Notes under the pieces: generated by a model | Database searches by the model: none | Told to the model about the DNA's origin: nothing | The model's input: only the letters and a program-made list of their open reading frames with translations | NCBI RefSeq assembly: GCF_001039355.2 | Contig: NW_019775658.1 | Span: 233,419 to 297,418 of the forward strand | DNA from: Lingula anatina | Lineage: Eukaryota; Brachiopoda; Lingulata; Lingulida; Lingulidae | Length of the DNA: 64,000 nt | Reading direction: 5' to 3' | Part shown: in pieces, positions 24,957 to 39,092 of the stretch | How positions within the stretch are numbered: position 1 is the stretch's first letter | How the letters are laid out: each line of letters opens with the position of its first letter | Made by a program: the position numbers and the translations under genes

Positions 24957-25994
24957 TTAAGCCGTGGCATCGACATGCATTTCCATCACACTTCCAGTGA
25001 ATTGGCCTAAGTTCCTCTCAATGGTTAAGGTCAAGTATGCACTTTTATTTTTATAGCCATTGATATGTGGGGACATGATAAAACAATACTGATTCACACA
25101 TTTCTTCAAATTACATATTGTGGTGTGGCGAATTTCAGAAGGATCCTTTATGCCTTTGATGCAATAGNCCGTGGCATCGACATGCATTTCCTTCACACTT
25201 CCAGTGAATTGGCCTAAGTTCCTCTCAATGGTTAAGGTCAAGTATGCACTTTTATTTTTATAGCCATTGATATGTGGGGACATGATAAAACAATACTGAT
25301 TCACACATTTCTTCAAATTACATATTGTGGTGTGGCGAATTTCAGAAGGATCCTTTATGCCTTTGATGCAATAGGTAAAGGCTTTTCAACAAAACAAATG
25401 AATGTTCATCGCAGTTGGTTATTTCAAATTTGCATTTGCAGAAAGGCCAACAATTTCCGAGCCGAAATCGTTGTTTTTCATCTGGTGCCTTGAGGGAAAA
25501 ACGTAATCGAGCAACTACATTACTCCTGAAGTCACATAATCTTTTTTCCTTTTATCATTAAACAAGGGTCTACGTGTGATAATGTAAAAGGCCTACACGT
25601 TAAGATGTGTAGAAAAAACCATGAAAAGATTAGGTTTCTGAAGTTTTTTCCGACTTGATTCATTTTATTGCCTAGACATATTTGTTAATTGTAAATGAGC
25701 TTGACCACCTGTAGATTATATTCTAAGCGGTTTTTTTTCTATTTGTGGAGAGAAGCTACCTATACACGTGCGTGGTAATCAATGGCTATTTGCTTCAGGG
25801 TAACCAGTTAAATCAAGTACTCTTTGAATAAGGTACTTCGGCGCAAGTGAGTAGAATATCTTTTCGGCCAATTTGATGTACTGGAATGAGATACAAACCA
25901 GTTTCTTCAAATAGTTAGGTCCACACTCGACTGCGAGTTTGTACCACTTATGAGCGATTGCAAATATGTCCAGGACGCCCAATGGCATCCAAAA
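24957..25994 (-). CDS. Possible two-exon 3' end of an unknown gene
   Basis: Not a recognised family. Candidate exon A runs 25994 to 25805, after acceptor CATTTTCTAG, and encodes 63 codons. It is hydrophobic and basic (FWMPLGV, AHKWYKLAVECGPNYLKKLV, RVLDLT) and ends in phase 1 at a weak donor GTTACC. Candidate exon B starts at 25381 in the matching phase and runs to TAA at 24957-24959, encoding Cys-containing sequence with TICNLKKCVNQYCFIMSPH and TLTIERNLGQFTGSV. ATTAAA on the minus strand at 24894-24899 could be its poly(A) signal. Exon B is interrupted in the assembly by the duplicated segment around N 25168; removing one copy gives a continuous frame. Support is phase agreement, a stop and a poly(A) signal only. 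It could equally be a decayed gene or chance. Confidence 0.3.
24961..25375. other. Near-identical 207-bp duplication around a single N
   Basis: 24961-25167 and 25169-25375 differ at about one position (CCATCACACT against CCTTCACACT) and are separated only by N at 25168. This is the usual mark of two contig ends that overlap but were not merged, or of two haplotypes placed in series. Confidence 0.85.
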
Positions 25995-28192
25995 CTAGAA
26001 AATGATGATGTTTCATTAAACTGTTTCAGCTCATTTTTCCCCCCCTCCCCCGCCAATCTGTACGCTTTTGAGCATTTGTTGAGCTGCAAGTGACAAGTGC
26101 GTCCCTTTTTGCTTGCTTTCCTTGTTTGCCTCCTCACAGCAAAGATAGGCGACTCCTTATGCAATGTTTTGGTAACAATTTTGCCTTCTCTCTGCGTCAT
26201 CGTAGGCGACTAAAGGAAACTACATTGTATGGCCACCTCTGTTTGACCAAGAGACACACCAATTGCATGGAGACACATGGTCAATCATAACGCATTCGTC
26301 TTGCAACCTCGACATGCTTGTGGCCCCTTTTTTATCTCATTTGAGCCACCTCTGAGCAACCAATTTCCTCTTTGTGGAACCGTTTAAAACGTTCAGTAAT
26401 TTGTTTGGGTATTTAACGATATCCGGACTTTCTCTTTGCCATTTTGAACGGCATGTTCAATCATTTGGTCTCATTTGAAATAGAGATAGAGTTATGGATG
26501 CTGCATATCTAATCGTAAAAAATAAAGTCAGACTCTCGATTTCCGGACATTCATCATGCTGGAAAATTCATACAGTTTCCTAATGTTAGTTTTGGCTTTT
26601 TATCTTATATCTTGACAAATACAGACTATAAACTCGCTGCTCGTAAAAATGCTTCAAAGATACCTTTTTGAAGGGGATGCTTTTTTTATTTATGTGAAAC
26701 GTTCACCCCCTAAACGTTTTGTTTCATTTTGGGGGGTAAGTTCTTATTAAACGTATCATAAAATTTCATAATTTTTGAGCTGACTCTATGAATACCTCTC
26801 ATATGAACTCAAAATTATTCAACTATTTTGTGAAAGTTCCCAATTTGATGATTATGCCCCCTGGTTTTATGGAAAAATTATGTTAAAGGTAAGACACGGG
26901 ATTTTGATGTTTTTTCGCAGATACGGCCCTAGTTTGAATATGTCCTTGCCTAAATGAATAAAGGTCGGCTCGCAGCCGTGGGCGCAGGACGTGCAAGTAC
27001 CACATGTACCACCTGCCTTATATCTATCAAGTCATAGTGTTATCGTCATTTTTATTCATTGGCAAAAGTAATTTTCTCAGATCATTAATTCTTTAAAGAT
27101 AACTTTCTGCCCAAGTATGTTCATGTAAGTTGATTGATGACTGTCGTTCTCATTTGATTTCTTCAGTATTTCCCGTTTTAAAAAAAGCAACTACGTTATT
27201 TCTGTAAATAATTAAGGTGAATTGATCTGAAGTAATTGCCTTATCTCGGTAACAGTTGATGACCAAGTATATGACCTCTTTATTCATCTCAGCTGTACTC
27301 AAGGGCAAAGATACAGCACATGAATCGAATATGGTGTTAGATTATATTTAGTCCATGTTGTCTGGCTGGAAAATTCGTTTAGAAATGAACATGCTACGTG
27401 TATTCCATTTATGCGAGTGTAAAGTATTGGGAGAGTTATAAACCCCAAATGTCCCAAAGTAAGTACTTTTGGGTCAGCTTACTTTGTACATGTATTCCTT
27501 GCACACCACGCCATGATTTGAACACTTAGTCTGGAACATTTTTCCTATCGATGCGGTTAGTTGGCCAACCAATAAGAGCAGTAAAATTGACGCATCCTCT
27601 CTTGAAACCCAGAAAAGGGAAAGCCCTGTTGAGTACTGCTAAAAGGGCCAAGGTCTAACTGGACGTTTTATCGGCAGTAGAGGTCTTCTTATTCGTTAGA
27701 AGGTACAATTTGTCCAGCAAGGGCAAAGAGTTATGTCCTTTACTAACGAATAACCAGAATTTGGCATATTTTGTGTAATTAATTGAATATTTATTATTTT
27801 AGACTTTTAAAAGATAAATCTACAGACGTAATTAACACTTTCAATTATGAGAATGGTTTGAAACGGCATGGAGGGACAGTTTATAGACAGATTGGAGAAT
27901 GAAACGTTTAAAGAAAAGGTATGGATATTTTTCATGCCTAGTGTATATATGATCTGTTAAATGGTGAATAATGGAATCATTCCTGTCTCTTTGCTCAAGG
28001 TGGTTAATAATTTCGATCTAAGAAAGAAATAAAAATCACTTATGACTTCACTCTGCTTGAGAAGAAAGAACAAGATGTCAAAATGACCTAGAATATAGAG
28101 ACACACTTTGAAAAACAGTGATAAATAACACAGAATGGATACAATCCATCTTAACAAAGGCATAATTGACACATGAAAGAAAATATACACCA

Positions 28193-28232
28193 CCACGTTA
28201 ATGATATAAGTGCCACGTTAATGATATAAGTG
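28193..28232. repeat. 20-bp direct tandem duplication
   Basis: CCACGTTAATGATATAAGTG occurs at 28193 and again at 28213, the second copy with a changed flank. Confidence 0.85.
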
Positions 28233-31200
28233 CCATTCAGTATGAACTATGTATACTGTATATACGCGTCCCGGAACACACTCGGCGCCTGGAACTTTCC
28301 ATCAACTTTTATATACGTTATTTTCTTTGCAATACAAATATTTTTATCTATCTCAGTAACTGAGATTCAGTTACGCTTTTATCCTGTCACTGAGTTCTTC
28401 AAGTTGTTTTGACGTAAGCGAACGCTTCTATTAGGAACTCAAAATAAGAAGCGGATTATTTAAGATAACACAATGTTAACCTAGTTGTTTTTATGAAACC
28501 GTAGCCTGTTGATGAATTCACCGAGGGAGACTAAAATGACAAATATAGACATTCAGCGCAAGAGATAAAGAAAGGAGTCTTGGAATGGAATGGGGGGGGG
28601 GATAGATAAAACACAAACGTTAAAAATATAAGTTAATTTTTTTATAATTTAATTAAAATGATAAGAAGGGTTGAACGGGAAGGAGAAATAAGCAACTAAC
28701 GTAATTACTCATGGCATTCGTTGAAATTAAAGAAGGCGAATGAAAGGTGGTGGGTGGGTGGGTGGGTGGGGGAGGGGGGGTGAAGACGAACGTAAGTAAC
28801 CAAATCATTGCTTGAATGTATTGGAAAGGGCGAAAAAACTCATACATTTAGATATTTTCGAATATTAGGTAGGCGTAACTAAGCCAATTTTCAAGGAACC
28901 GTTATTATATACCCAGTGCAAATAATATCATTTATATAACTAAATTGGCTGGAATGATATGTTCCAGTGCCAGTATGATGGTTTTACTAAAAGGTGAATA
29001 GATAATTGGTTGGAAATCCTAGATATAATGAAAAACCAGTATATTTCAATGGCGGTTTTTATCCGTATAAAGATTCCCCTTGTCATGTACACGCACAGGT
29101 TATGGAAACGTGGAGATACGCGTTTTAATCGTTTTAATTTTTTTATCATTCCAAGGTGTAAAAGCGTGTTTGTGGTCTAGCGCTATCTGTGCCCACGTGA
29201 CCCAACGCGGAAATTTTCGCTGAATGCAATCAGATAAACCGAAGACATGCCTCTTAGAGCAGCTAGTGGATGATTAATTTTCTCGCGTGGCCGGTCGCAC
29301 ACTAAATGAATTGAAAACGCTCCCAGAAGCCCCACGCCTCCTAGAAAATACTGGATCCGCAAGTGCATTCGTCTGCAGAGCTTTTCGGTAATCTTGCATT
29401 GCTGAGTACAGGACACATATCTGTGAGGCGTGGTGTGTCTTTTACCCTTCTGAGAAGTGAGAGGGTTTCAATTCATCATTTCGCAAAAGAGGACAGTGGC
29501 TTGGATCTGCGTTCGCCTTTTATTTTCGTTTAAACAACTTATGTTTCCAATATTTTAAAGATATTGTGAGAAAAACAGACCTTAGGTATAATTCTCTATC
29601 ATGATTGCTTTTAAATGCATTCCAATCCTTGGGCAAAAGAAATGGCCACATGTAAAATCTGGGATAATTGTCTGCATAAAGTTAAGTGTTATTAGCCTGA
29701 TCCCGACGGCTTCACGCCAGAATTTTGTCCTAAATACGGCGTATAAGATGCAAAGAAGCTTCTTTTGATTGGAAGTGTGGTAATATGCTCTTGACTGGCA
29801 AGGCACTTCCATTGTACCCACTGCAAATACTGGTATCATATTATACAAATCTATCCGCGATAGAGTGTTTTGCTAATTGGATTGAATGTCGTCATCAAGT
29901 AAACTGAACACGGGATGTGTTTTCTGTGACGTACGCGTCCCAATTAACCTTGAAAAGATCTAGATTCAGGACACTGGTGCAGGTATCAAATTTCATCCTT
30001 TTGTCGTTGGCTTATTAAATCAGCAATTGCTTCGTATGCAATATTGCAGTAATTATTCTTCGTGTATCATATCTAACTTATGTAGAGATGTGCTTATCTT
30101 TTATAACCTGGCGGTTGATACATTACGATTTCAATTTACGTGTACTATTACATTTGTGTTTTGTAACTACGTGCATATGGTTTATATATGCTAAAGGTGT
30201 TTTCTCAGACAATAAAAAAGCAAAAAGCAATTTTATTCTGTGAAAAAGATATGTAACGTATGACGCAAAAGTGTCTTTTTTGTCATCGACAATGAAAAAA
30301 AAAGCATCCTGTTGTTTTGCTTCTTCATTTTTTTTCGTGGTACAGACATCCCGCATCTTGGAATCACTGATATAATTTCAGTCAGAGACCAAAGCGAATA
30401 CAATTCCGTTGGAACAATTGGTTTGCAAACACATGTACACAGACGACGGACGGGCCTTCCGTAATGGAAAGAAGTAACTGTAACAGCTTGCTACCTGAAT
30501 TATACTCCCGTCTGAGATGCTATACAACCACAATTAAGATTTCAAAAAGGTAATTGGGTTTATCATCATTATGCCATTAATCACTTAGTTATTACTAACA
30601 GTTGTTTATTATCTTAACTGGTTTCTCCTTATATTACATGCTAACCGTTTTCGTGTAAGATTCAGAACCCATACACTGTACTCCAATGACTCTACGGAGA
30701 AATGTTTCCTTACAATCGTCATGCGTTGAAGTCGTTGTGGTGGATTCGCCAGATCACTTTATTCACTCATTTAAACAGATTATTTGAAGGAAAATCCCTT
30801 AAGGTAAAGATTTTATGTTCATCATATGTTTTTTTTTCGTCACTTTGAATAGGTTTGGCAAACAGAGTTTTTGTAATACAAGGCGTTTTGGCCAAAACAG
30901 GTGTTACACTGTAGTCCTTTAGTTTCCCCCACCGACTACGATCTCTGTTAGATATAATCCTTCTGTTTATCGTGATGTACTAGGGCTACTTGCTCACCAG
31001 CATTACATATGTGCACGTCCACGGCACTGGGTATTACCAATGGGTTATCGTCTTTGAAATATTTTGAAATATTTCAAAATTTTCCAATGTGTTGGATTAC
31101 AATGGGGATGCTTTCATGTGAAAGGGGATGGATTTGTCTAATTATAAGAAGCAATTTTATGTTTCCAAACATTGCTGTGTATTTTAAACTTTTTAATTCC

Positions 31201-32312
31201 TAGCCGAAAGTGACACTCAAACAGCGCTTATATCTGGGACACCGACATACCAGTCTGTTTTGCAAACGCGAATTTGCTTATCTAGATTCCGCGTCGGTAG
31301 GAGGACATGTGACAGGTAATAGACGCATGACTGCTGCAGAAAACTTCCTCCAAACGCTGCTGAGGCTCAGATTCTGTAACATTGGCTGGATGCCAAATGA
31401 TCAACGCATCCTATGAGTAATTTGCGCGATACTGATATTCTCTTCAAAGTTTCTGAGGAAAATGCCAGAAACCAGTTTTATGGAGCTTAAGGAAAAGCGA
31501 TGGTCTACATTCATAATAAGACAAGGTTCCGAAATGATGTATTTGCGTTTTTCTCGAAGCATGGGAAGATTTCACTTTAAACATGATCGAGAAACCCTGA
31601 GTACAGCAAGGTTAACTATTGATCGGTGTGTTTTTTGAACATATTCTGCAAATCGAACTTTCCCATTAAGATTCAGAGAAACCCCAGCAAACACACAACG
31701 TTTTATTAAGTTGCCTTAACGCTTTTTGGCTATATAAACGATATTGTAATGTTATAATAACGTGCTTTGTTTCCTGAGACTTATGTTCTAACTGATTTAC
31801 TTGAGCACACTTGAGGAGTTCACATGAAAGTTTGGTGCTTCTTAGAATGTTTCAAACCTCCTTTTAACTTCAAGAACAGGATTTTTAGAACGTGTAGCAA
31901 GAAATATCGAAGGGTTATGTTGACAACTGATTATAAATTCATTTCTCAGGTCTCCTTCATAGGCGAGGCATCCCGAGTTTCATTTGAAGTGTAAAAAGTC
32001 CATGGCCACGAAAACCGTAAAAGGCCACATTGAAGCCAAATGTATATGCGTTTTTCTATTTCACAGTTATAAAATAGCAGATTTGACAATATAATTGTCA
32101 GCTCCAGAAAGAAAAAAAAGTTGTCCGTGTCCCACACTTCTTGTTCTCCCCAGGTTCGTCCATTTTGATCAATTTCATGTGTCCTCTGAAAGTATCGGAG
32201 TATACCACGCCTCTGTCTGTATTCATTAATTGCATGATCATCATATTATATCGATATATTTCGTGGCGAGGAAATTAAATGCTATTCAACAGGGAATACC
32301 TCCTCCTGCCCC

Positions 32313-32315
32313 CCA

Positions 32316-32369
<54 letters not shown>

Positions 32370-32376
32370 GAGAGAA
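32313..32376. repeat. Compound (CT)n(TG)n microsatellite
   Basis: A CT run followed directly by a TG run and then a short GA run. Confidence 0.95.
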
Positions 32377-35300
32377 AAGGAACCTTGAGAAAGCCTATCC
32401 CCAATGCGGAATACTGTACCTTTACATGGGTTGATCAATAAAAGTAGCCGTAAAAATCAGCGATTTTATTGTACCGCTATCAGTGTAAAGCAATGTATTC
32501 CAACCAGTGAGACAGTTTGTCAGTGAGCCAGGCGGCATACTTCTTATATAATTCTAACCTTAATACATCCTGTACTTAATCACGCGATTATACATCCCCT
32601 ATTAACAGAAACTTTTTTTCTTTTTTAATTAGGAACACACACTACACCTCCGTGCTCATGTACCGTTAGTAGCGTCTAACATTCAGTGCCATTAAAACTG
32701 AATCTTGTATCAATTTGAGCACAAGCGTCTGGAGCCAATCTTCCATAACTGTTATAGCTCGAGTATTGGGATAAACGTTTAGACGCAAAGTTTGGTCTAC
32801 TTCAGCAAGGTTAATCCGTAGTCCACATAAATACAGTAAATACTACTCTGAAACGTTAGCCATTTTCCTCTGTTATAAAAAAGACACTGCGTTTCATTTA
32901 AATTCTACCGATTTGACTCGGGTCAAAGTGGACATGCATTATGGTTTAAAAGTTTACGCCATTTTTCTTGCCGAATAAAAGCTCTTTTATTCGTGAGATG
33001 GGTTTCATAACACAAGGTAGAACTGATCTCAGGATTAAGGTAATCCTGTCCGATCATGATTAGAAGTTTACGTGAGCCGATTTCCTTGATGCCACGACAC
33101 GAACTGATCACGTTTTTAAACATAAAAAGTGGTATTGTTATAGACTGCAAATGGTTCCAATATAAAAAAAACAAGCTAAGTTGCCCTAAAAATAATCCTA
33201 TTAGGAGACTGTGATTGTCATACATCCGTCCATAATTATCGAGTGCACACGCAAGGCTCAGGGTTAGGTACAGGTTTCGTACACGCAAACTGAAAAGTAT
33301 CCAATGACTGCATGCTCGATATTCATGTTTCAGTAGTTGTTGGTGGTGATGGTGGCGGTGGTGGAGGGGGGAGTTGGGGGGGGGGGTGTGAAGGCACAAG
33401 GATTACAAACTTTCCACCTTTTTTTACTATACGTAGTAGGGAACGGGGATGGAAAACTTGCTTAGGTGTATCTCGCTTCGCTCGTAATTATTTTTCTCTT
33501 TTTGAGGAGGTAATGGGAGAAGTGGTCACCCTGAAGGTAAAAAAAAACACGTGCTCGCCACTGATTTTCCCGCCATGCCCCACCTCGCATCATTACTCTT
33601 ACCTGAAAGCGTAATAAGAAGGGGTACATTTAAGATTTTTTGACATAGTCCAGTGATAGGCAATCACATTGGTCCCATCCCTCGTTATATTTTTACTCAA
33701 TTATGCGACGGACTTGATACATAATAGACTTCGAACCGAGTTTGTAAAATCCTGAAATGTAAGGACTTCAAAATGATGTATTTTCTTTACGTGAGATGGA
33801 CATTGTTCATATTGCACATTGGAAGACTATCAGTACTACTTAACGGTTCACTACAACAAGCAGAAAAACCCCAGTGTGGGCTAGTTGTGGAGCTCGATGT
33901 TTCCAAACGTAACCAAACACTTTTTAAAGGCTTAAGAAAGTTTCGCTTGTAGATCATTTTGAACTTGAACCATGTCTGAGAATTTAGACCTGCCACAACT
34001 AACAAAGTCTAATCATGGGTTTCTTCTACTGTGTCAGTTTTTCAATTCCATATAGTATACAAACACATATTTGGACCAAAAAGTCTCAGGATATCTGCAG
34101 CACACCTGACACGTCTCTCCCTGTTACAGTGGCTCAATTTATTTTTGATGGTTTTACTGCAACTTACGGTCTTACTTTACTTGGCTTGGTCGAATTACGT
34201 TATCAAAATATTAGTCTGTATTAGTCAGAGAAACAAGAAAGCCATTAAGGGGAAATTATGTTTTCAGAAATATATTAAATGTACACCGCTTGCAAAATTT
34301 TTGTGTGAGTGTGTGTGCGTACCTGCGTGCATGCGTGTGTGTGACGTATATTTTCTTGAGAGCAAATCAATCTGAACATTCCTTAGGTCTTCAACATGAC
34401 GTTTCCACTGCCCTAAAACGTATATATATATAATAACAAGTTAGCTTCACGCTATAATGGGTAAGCCGCTAATAAAGGCAGCAACCGCCTTAAACTGCGG
34501 TTTTGAGATAACATAAACATTGGCTTTATTTTTAAAAGCAATGTCAAGGTACTTTTAAAAACATTGTATTGCAATGTAAGAAGGTAGTTAGGTGTTGCCT
34601 GATAACCACGTTTGTTTCTATCGTGTATCTACAAGAAAGACGTATCATGAACGTTAACAACGAACATCTCAGTAAAGCTGCAGAGTGTCAAAACATTCTG
34701 AGCAAAGCAAAGCAATTCATTTTCCGTTCTCCGGTTTTTTCTGACATGTATCATTAGATAAAATAGAACTTCTTTTCGTATTCTTTTTGATAGATCTTTT
34801 TGCTTTCATCCCCACTATGAAGCTTCATCAGGTCATGGATTCTTTCAATGAAGAAATTGCTTGTGGTTTCAGATGCTAGATTTTTAGAAAACACTGCATT
34901 ATTGCTAACTCATAACCTTTTTCCGACATTTCTTTTATTCTTTTTCACTGTTGTTTTTGTTTAGATATCCATAACCAATTTATTCATCTATGTATTCAAT
35001 CAAAAGTGTCCTTTCTTGTATTTTAAGATCGGGAATCCAAATCGATACGAAAACTCTGTTGAAGACGTTCTTAATTGACCTTTACCCAAATTCAACAAGT
35101 ATGTTTTCTTAACAAATGCACTGCTACTCTACGTGTCCTTTAGCCTTCATTGTGTCAACACCACTGTGCCACTTGTGTAAAATGGTAAGGCAATCTCAGT
35201 TTTCGTTTGCACGTGATGATTGTTTCATTCTGAGAAAGGACTGAGAAATGGCATTTGATACAGCCTCTTCGATGGTTCCTTTTAGAGAAAATGTGCGTTA

Positions 35301-37693
35301 TTGTTGAAATAGAAGTATGTATGTGATAAAAATTGAACTGATACAGCATACAATAAATCATGCACATGTCTCTCATCCCAACTTCACCTGAATATAAACA
35401 ACATCAAATAAACAATTGCGGATTCCTTGCATTGACATCTCCCAGAGGCGCCTGCTTTTTAAAAGTAGGGCTCAGGGCACGCTGCCTGTCTGTTCTCAAG
35501 TTACGCTGCTGTCCATGCCGTGGTGACTCTCTTATTCCTAATATGATCAATAAGGGTTTTGTAAATTAGAGACGTTTGAAGGCCACATGGGCTTTGAAAT
35601 ATTATGAAAGATGTCGTGGCGAGCATCAGATAACGGTTGGGTGTGAGAGTGATGGTGTATGTTGTGTGGTAATTTAAGACGACCTACAGGCAGAGGATAC
35701 GAATAATTGAGGATCCACTGTCAGAACCTCGAATTCCACTCTTCAGACATACGTGGCCTCTTAAGATAGAACAATGGGAAGCACCAAGAAGTTGTCAAAG
35801 AAAAATTGTCCGTGGTGTATGAGGCGATCACAACTGGACGTAGATGTATCTCAGAAAGCTTAAACTAACCGACCTACGATAAATATATAAGATACTCCCC
35901 CGTTAACCGCTGTACTGAACTGATACGGCATGGTTTGAAAAAGACCCGGAAGTAAAGCCGTTTATTGTTTGTCGTATGCAGCTCTTCTTTTGCTTTGAAA
36001 TCTACAGATATCTATTCTACTACTGGTCAACTCGCCCCATTAATATGGTGTTCTCTTGCCATTTGCAGTATCATATTCTCACGCACACAGGAAAAGGCAC
36101 ACGACTAGGTTAAAAACGCCGTGGAAATGTTCACATTAGTTGCATGAAATCGAATCTTGGCTTCGTTTTCCTGCGTCCCAAAGGACAGTAATATGACGCA
36201 AAAAATAAACGACTAAAAATAATGCTGTCAACCGCATTCCTATATCTTGTACAAAGGTCGTGAAAACTCCTTATATTACACCAAAATTCCCCTTCCAATA
36301 GGCTTGATACTCAGGGGCCTATTGTCTTGGTACACAGTGTTTATTCTATAGAACTCGCTGTACAGCAGTTCTGTTAATGGTGAAAGTAAAACAAGTAAAT
36401 ATTTCCTTTTGGAAAGGGGTTGGTGCTATTTAAAGCATGAAAAGGTCTTTGTCGACAAGAAAACAACAAAACTGACGAAGAAGAAGTTACCCTTATCTGC
36501 AGACTTGTTGCTTAGCAGCAGTGATGGAGTCACTTATGGAGTCAAGGGGTAACGCCGACTGCGGTTTTATTTCCCTGGTACTCAGTTCCTATTACTGAAG
36601 TAAAGGTTGCAAATATGACACATTCTGGTCCAGTAAATTGGATTTTATGCGACATAACTATGGCGTTTATTTTTGTTTAATAACTCAGAAGATACTCCTT
36701 CGGGATTTTCAGTAATCTTTAGATACATTCTCTCAATAGTGACATCAAATAATTGGAAAGCGCCTTATTTCCTTTTTCAGAATTGCTTTCTGCACTAATA
36801 CGGTTATTTTGTTTTTGTATTTTTTCCTCGACAGTGAAGGTTGAACGTAATTTCAGCACAGACACGGATTGCCTACCATATTGGGAACATTGCTAAGGAA
36901 TTCTAGACATGAATGAGTTAATCTATCAGATTTTTGCCTGTCTGTTTGTCTGTCTGTCCGTCTGGCTGTATTATGAGATACAGTTCCCCTTATGGGCTCC
37001 CCTTATGATGTATTTTGAAAAGCTTATCCCAAATATCAGATCTCTATTAAAACGATAATATGACCTTTTTTTAGCCATTTGGACCGTGTGTGTGTGTGTG
37101 TGTTCGAACAAGGTCAAGGTCAATTAGAATTCAAGGGCAGATAGCACTGATATTTTTCATGACCGACACTTCAGTTCGGGAAAAAGTGATTCGATTTGTT
37201 GAACAGCGTTTAACACAGACACATCATTTTTTTCCTCTTTACTGATGAAATCAGAAGTAAGCCTTACAAAAAAGCTTCCTGGCTCCGGGACGTATACAGA
37301 ACTTATCCTTGTGATTGAATAAACGTTAAACGGTTTTGATAGCTGTTCAGGCGAGGGAAATCGACCAAAATCACTGCTGTTACGGCATCAGCTCGATTGA
37401 GCAAATTCAGCTTGGTGTATTTTTTTCATGTGACGGCATTATCTCATAACTTGTCAATCTATATTTCCGCATTAGTTAAGCGGATAAGGTAATTGCCCCT
37501 TGACGTTTTATTCCCGTGACTGAAAACATCACACAGTTTCCAAGAGGATTAAACAGCTCAGTGGTTTTTTTAAATTGATGAACCAAAAAGAATTGATCAA
37601 CACGTGTACAATACGCGAGGATTTCTCCGCTGATATTAATGTGTGATAGTCAAAATCGGATGTACAATGATAACTGTTGTTATCTTTAGCCAA

Positions 37694-37863
37694 TGTGACA
37701 GGAATGGTAGTCCTAGGAATGGGCGTCCGGGGTCCCATATGATTAGATGGTCGGATTAGGGTTAGTTGTGGCATTGGGGTTAGCATATGGGACGAATATC
37801 ACCTGTACAAAGGCATGGGGAACGGACGCTTGTTCCTAACTGACTGCCATACCTGTTACACCA
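37694..37863 (+). mobile_element. MITE family 2, copy 2 (about 170 bp)
   Basis: Inverted ends TGTGACAGGAATGGTAGTC and the complement of GGTGTAACAGGTATGGCAGT; the similarity continues inward to GCGTCCG on both arms. Shares the TTAGGGTTAG, GGGGTTAGCATATGGGACGA and TCACCTGTACAAAG blocks with 19769-19925. Longer and less decayed arms than copy 1. Confidence 0.88.
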
Positions 37864-38429
37864 GCCATATAGTGAATACAAATGACGAAACGATGAAAAA
37901 ACTTTCCCAGAAGTTGGTCGAAAGTGTTACTCAAGTAAGCTACAGTGGCAGTATAATATATCGTAGGCACGGTGGTATTTTTTATGAATGTTAGTACAAG
38001 TAGTCTCTTTTCCCCACGTGAAATATGATGCTGTGGTTTTGATATATTTATTACATTAAAAAACCTTAAACCTTATAATTATGTTTGGCGGAGCACCACA
38101 ACTAGTACAGTGTACTCTTGGGGTAAATTTAAACCATAAACATAAAGTTTTGACACAATATTAAAAGTTCATACTCTAGGGTCACCCTGCACTGAGATTT
38201 AATAGCTTACAGAAAGGTGAAAGCAATTCCAGTGTCTCTATTTTATGTATCACAACCAACGCATAAAAGTACATATTCATTACTCATGTGTTTAAAAAAT
38301 GAGCTCATGTTTTAGTAAAAGGAGTTCGATCTAAAGTGCACTGCTACTGCATCCCCAACAGACAAGAATAGAGCAGTGACATAAAATAACAAACAGAGAG
38401 ACAAAAGCAATAGCACCTCTCGCATGGTT

Positions 38430-39085
38430 TCCATTTGCATGGTGATGATATTCAGTTATACGTTCAATGTAATATTACGAATCCTGATGCTGCCAGAAAG
38501 CGAATGCGAAACTGTATCTCAGACCTTAGAACATGGATGATAAAGAGAAAGTTAATGATTAATGACGAAAAACTGTGTTCCTTGTCAAAACCCAGCTACA
38601 CAATAGAAAGTTAGCTAAGAATATCAGTATAAGAAGTGGGGGAAGTGTGGTTAAAGCATGGCCTTGTATAGTAAAAAATTCGGTGTTTATCTTGACGCTA
38701 CTTTATCAATGGACAGATAAATCTGTAACATAATCATGCATGTTCCAATTACGTAATAAAGCTACTTAAAAGCATTATTTGAGTAAATCTCCCACTGCTA
38801 TACTGTCATCACATAGTCGCATCCAGACTTGACTACTGTAATACACTGCTGTATGGCTGTTCATAAGAAAAAACTTCAACGTCTTCAACGGATTCAAAAC
38901 ATTGCAGCACTGATCCTCACCAGATAACCTCTATCTTGAAAGAGTTACACTAGCTGCCCATCCGAGAACGTATTCTTTTAAAACTTTTTTCTATACGCAC
39001 ATTCATGCTTCTATGACTTTGCTCCTTCCTTTCTTTGGGAACTAGTTTCATTTTATTCTCCTCCCAGTCAGTAACGTTCGTTCGA
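38430..39085 (+). pseudogene. Relic of a CR1/L2-like LINE reverse transcriptase
   Basis: Conceptual reading over three shifting frames recovers the 3' part of a non-LTR reverse transcriptase. Order: LHGDDIQLYV (the catalytic YxDD block, Asp codons 38444-38449), CISDLRTWMIKRKLMINDEK, GVYLDATLSM, then ASRLDYCNTLLYG near 38815, KKLQRLQRIQNIAALI and ITSILKELH with LPIRERI. SRLDYCN-LLYG followed by a Leu-Gln-rich helix and LxWLP are hallmarks of the CR1/L2/Jockey group. Multiple stops and frameshifts show it is dead. A MITE lies immediately downstream at what would be the C-terminal end. Confidence 0.85.
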
Positions 39086-39092
39086 TCACTTA

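Larger units (their letters stand above)
26006..38429. other. Long intergenic stretch without recognised genes
   Basis: About 12 kb of AT-rich sequence. Holds a 20-bp direct duplication (28193-28232), a GGGT-rich tract (28746-28781), mixed microsatellites (32313-32376, 33344-33388, 34304-34341, 37086-37102) and MITE family 2 copy 2 (37694-37863). An inverted pair TTATTCGTTAG / CTAACGAATAA is at 27689-27699 and 27743-27753. The longest open frame (32923-33399, minus) shows no domain. Confidence 0.5.

Noticed and set aside
32923-33399. 158-codon minus-strand open frame, the second longest in the window
   Set aside because: Overlaps a GGT/GGC low-complexity tract that removes stops at its start, has no domain, no splice context and unlikely composition (HHRHHHHQQ then mixed hydrophobic). 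Chance is the simplest reading.
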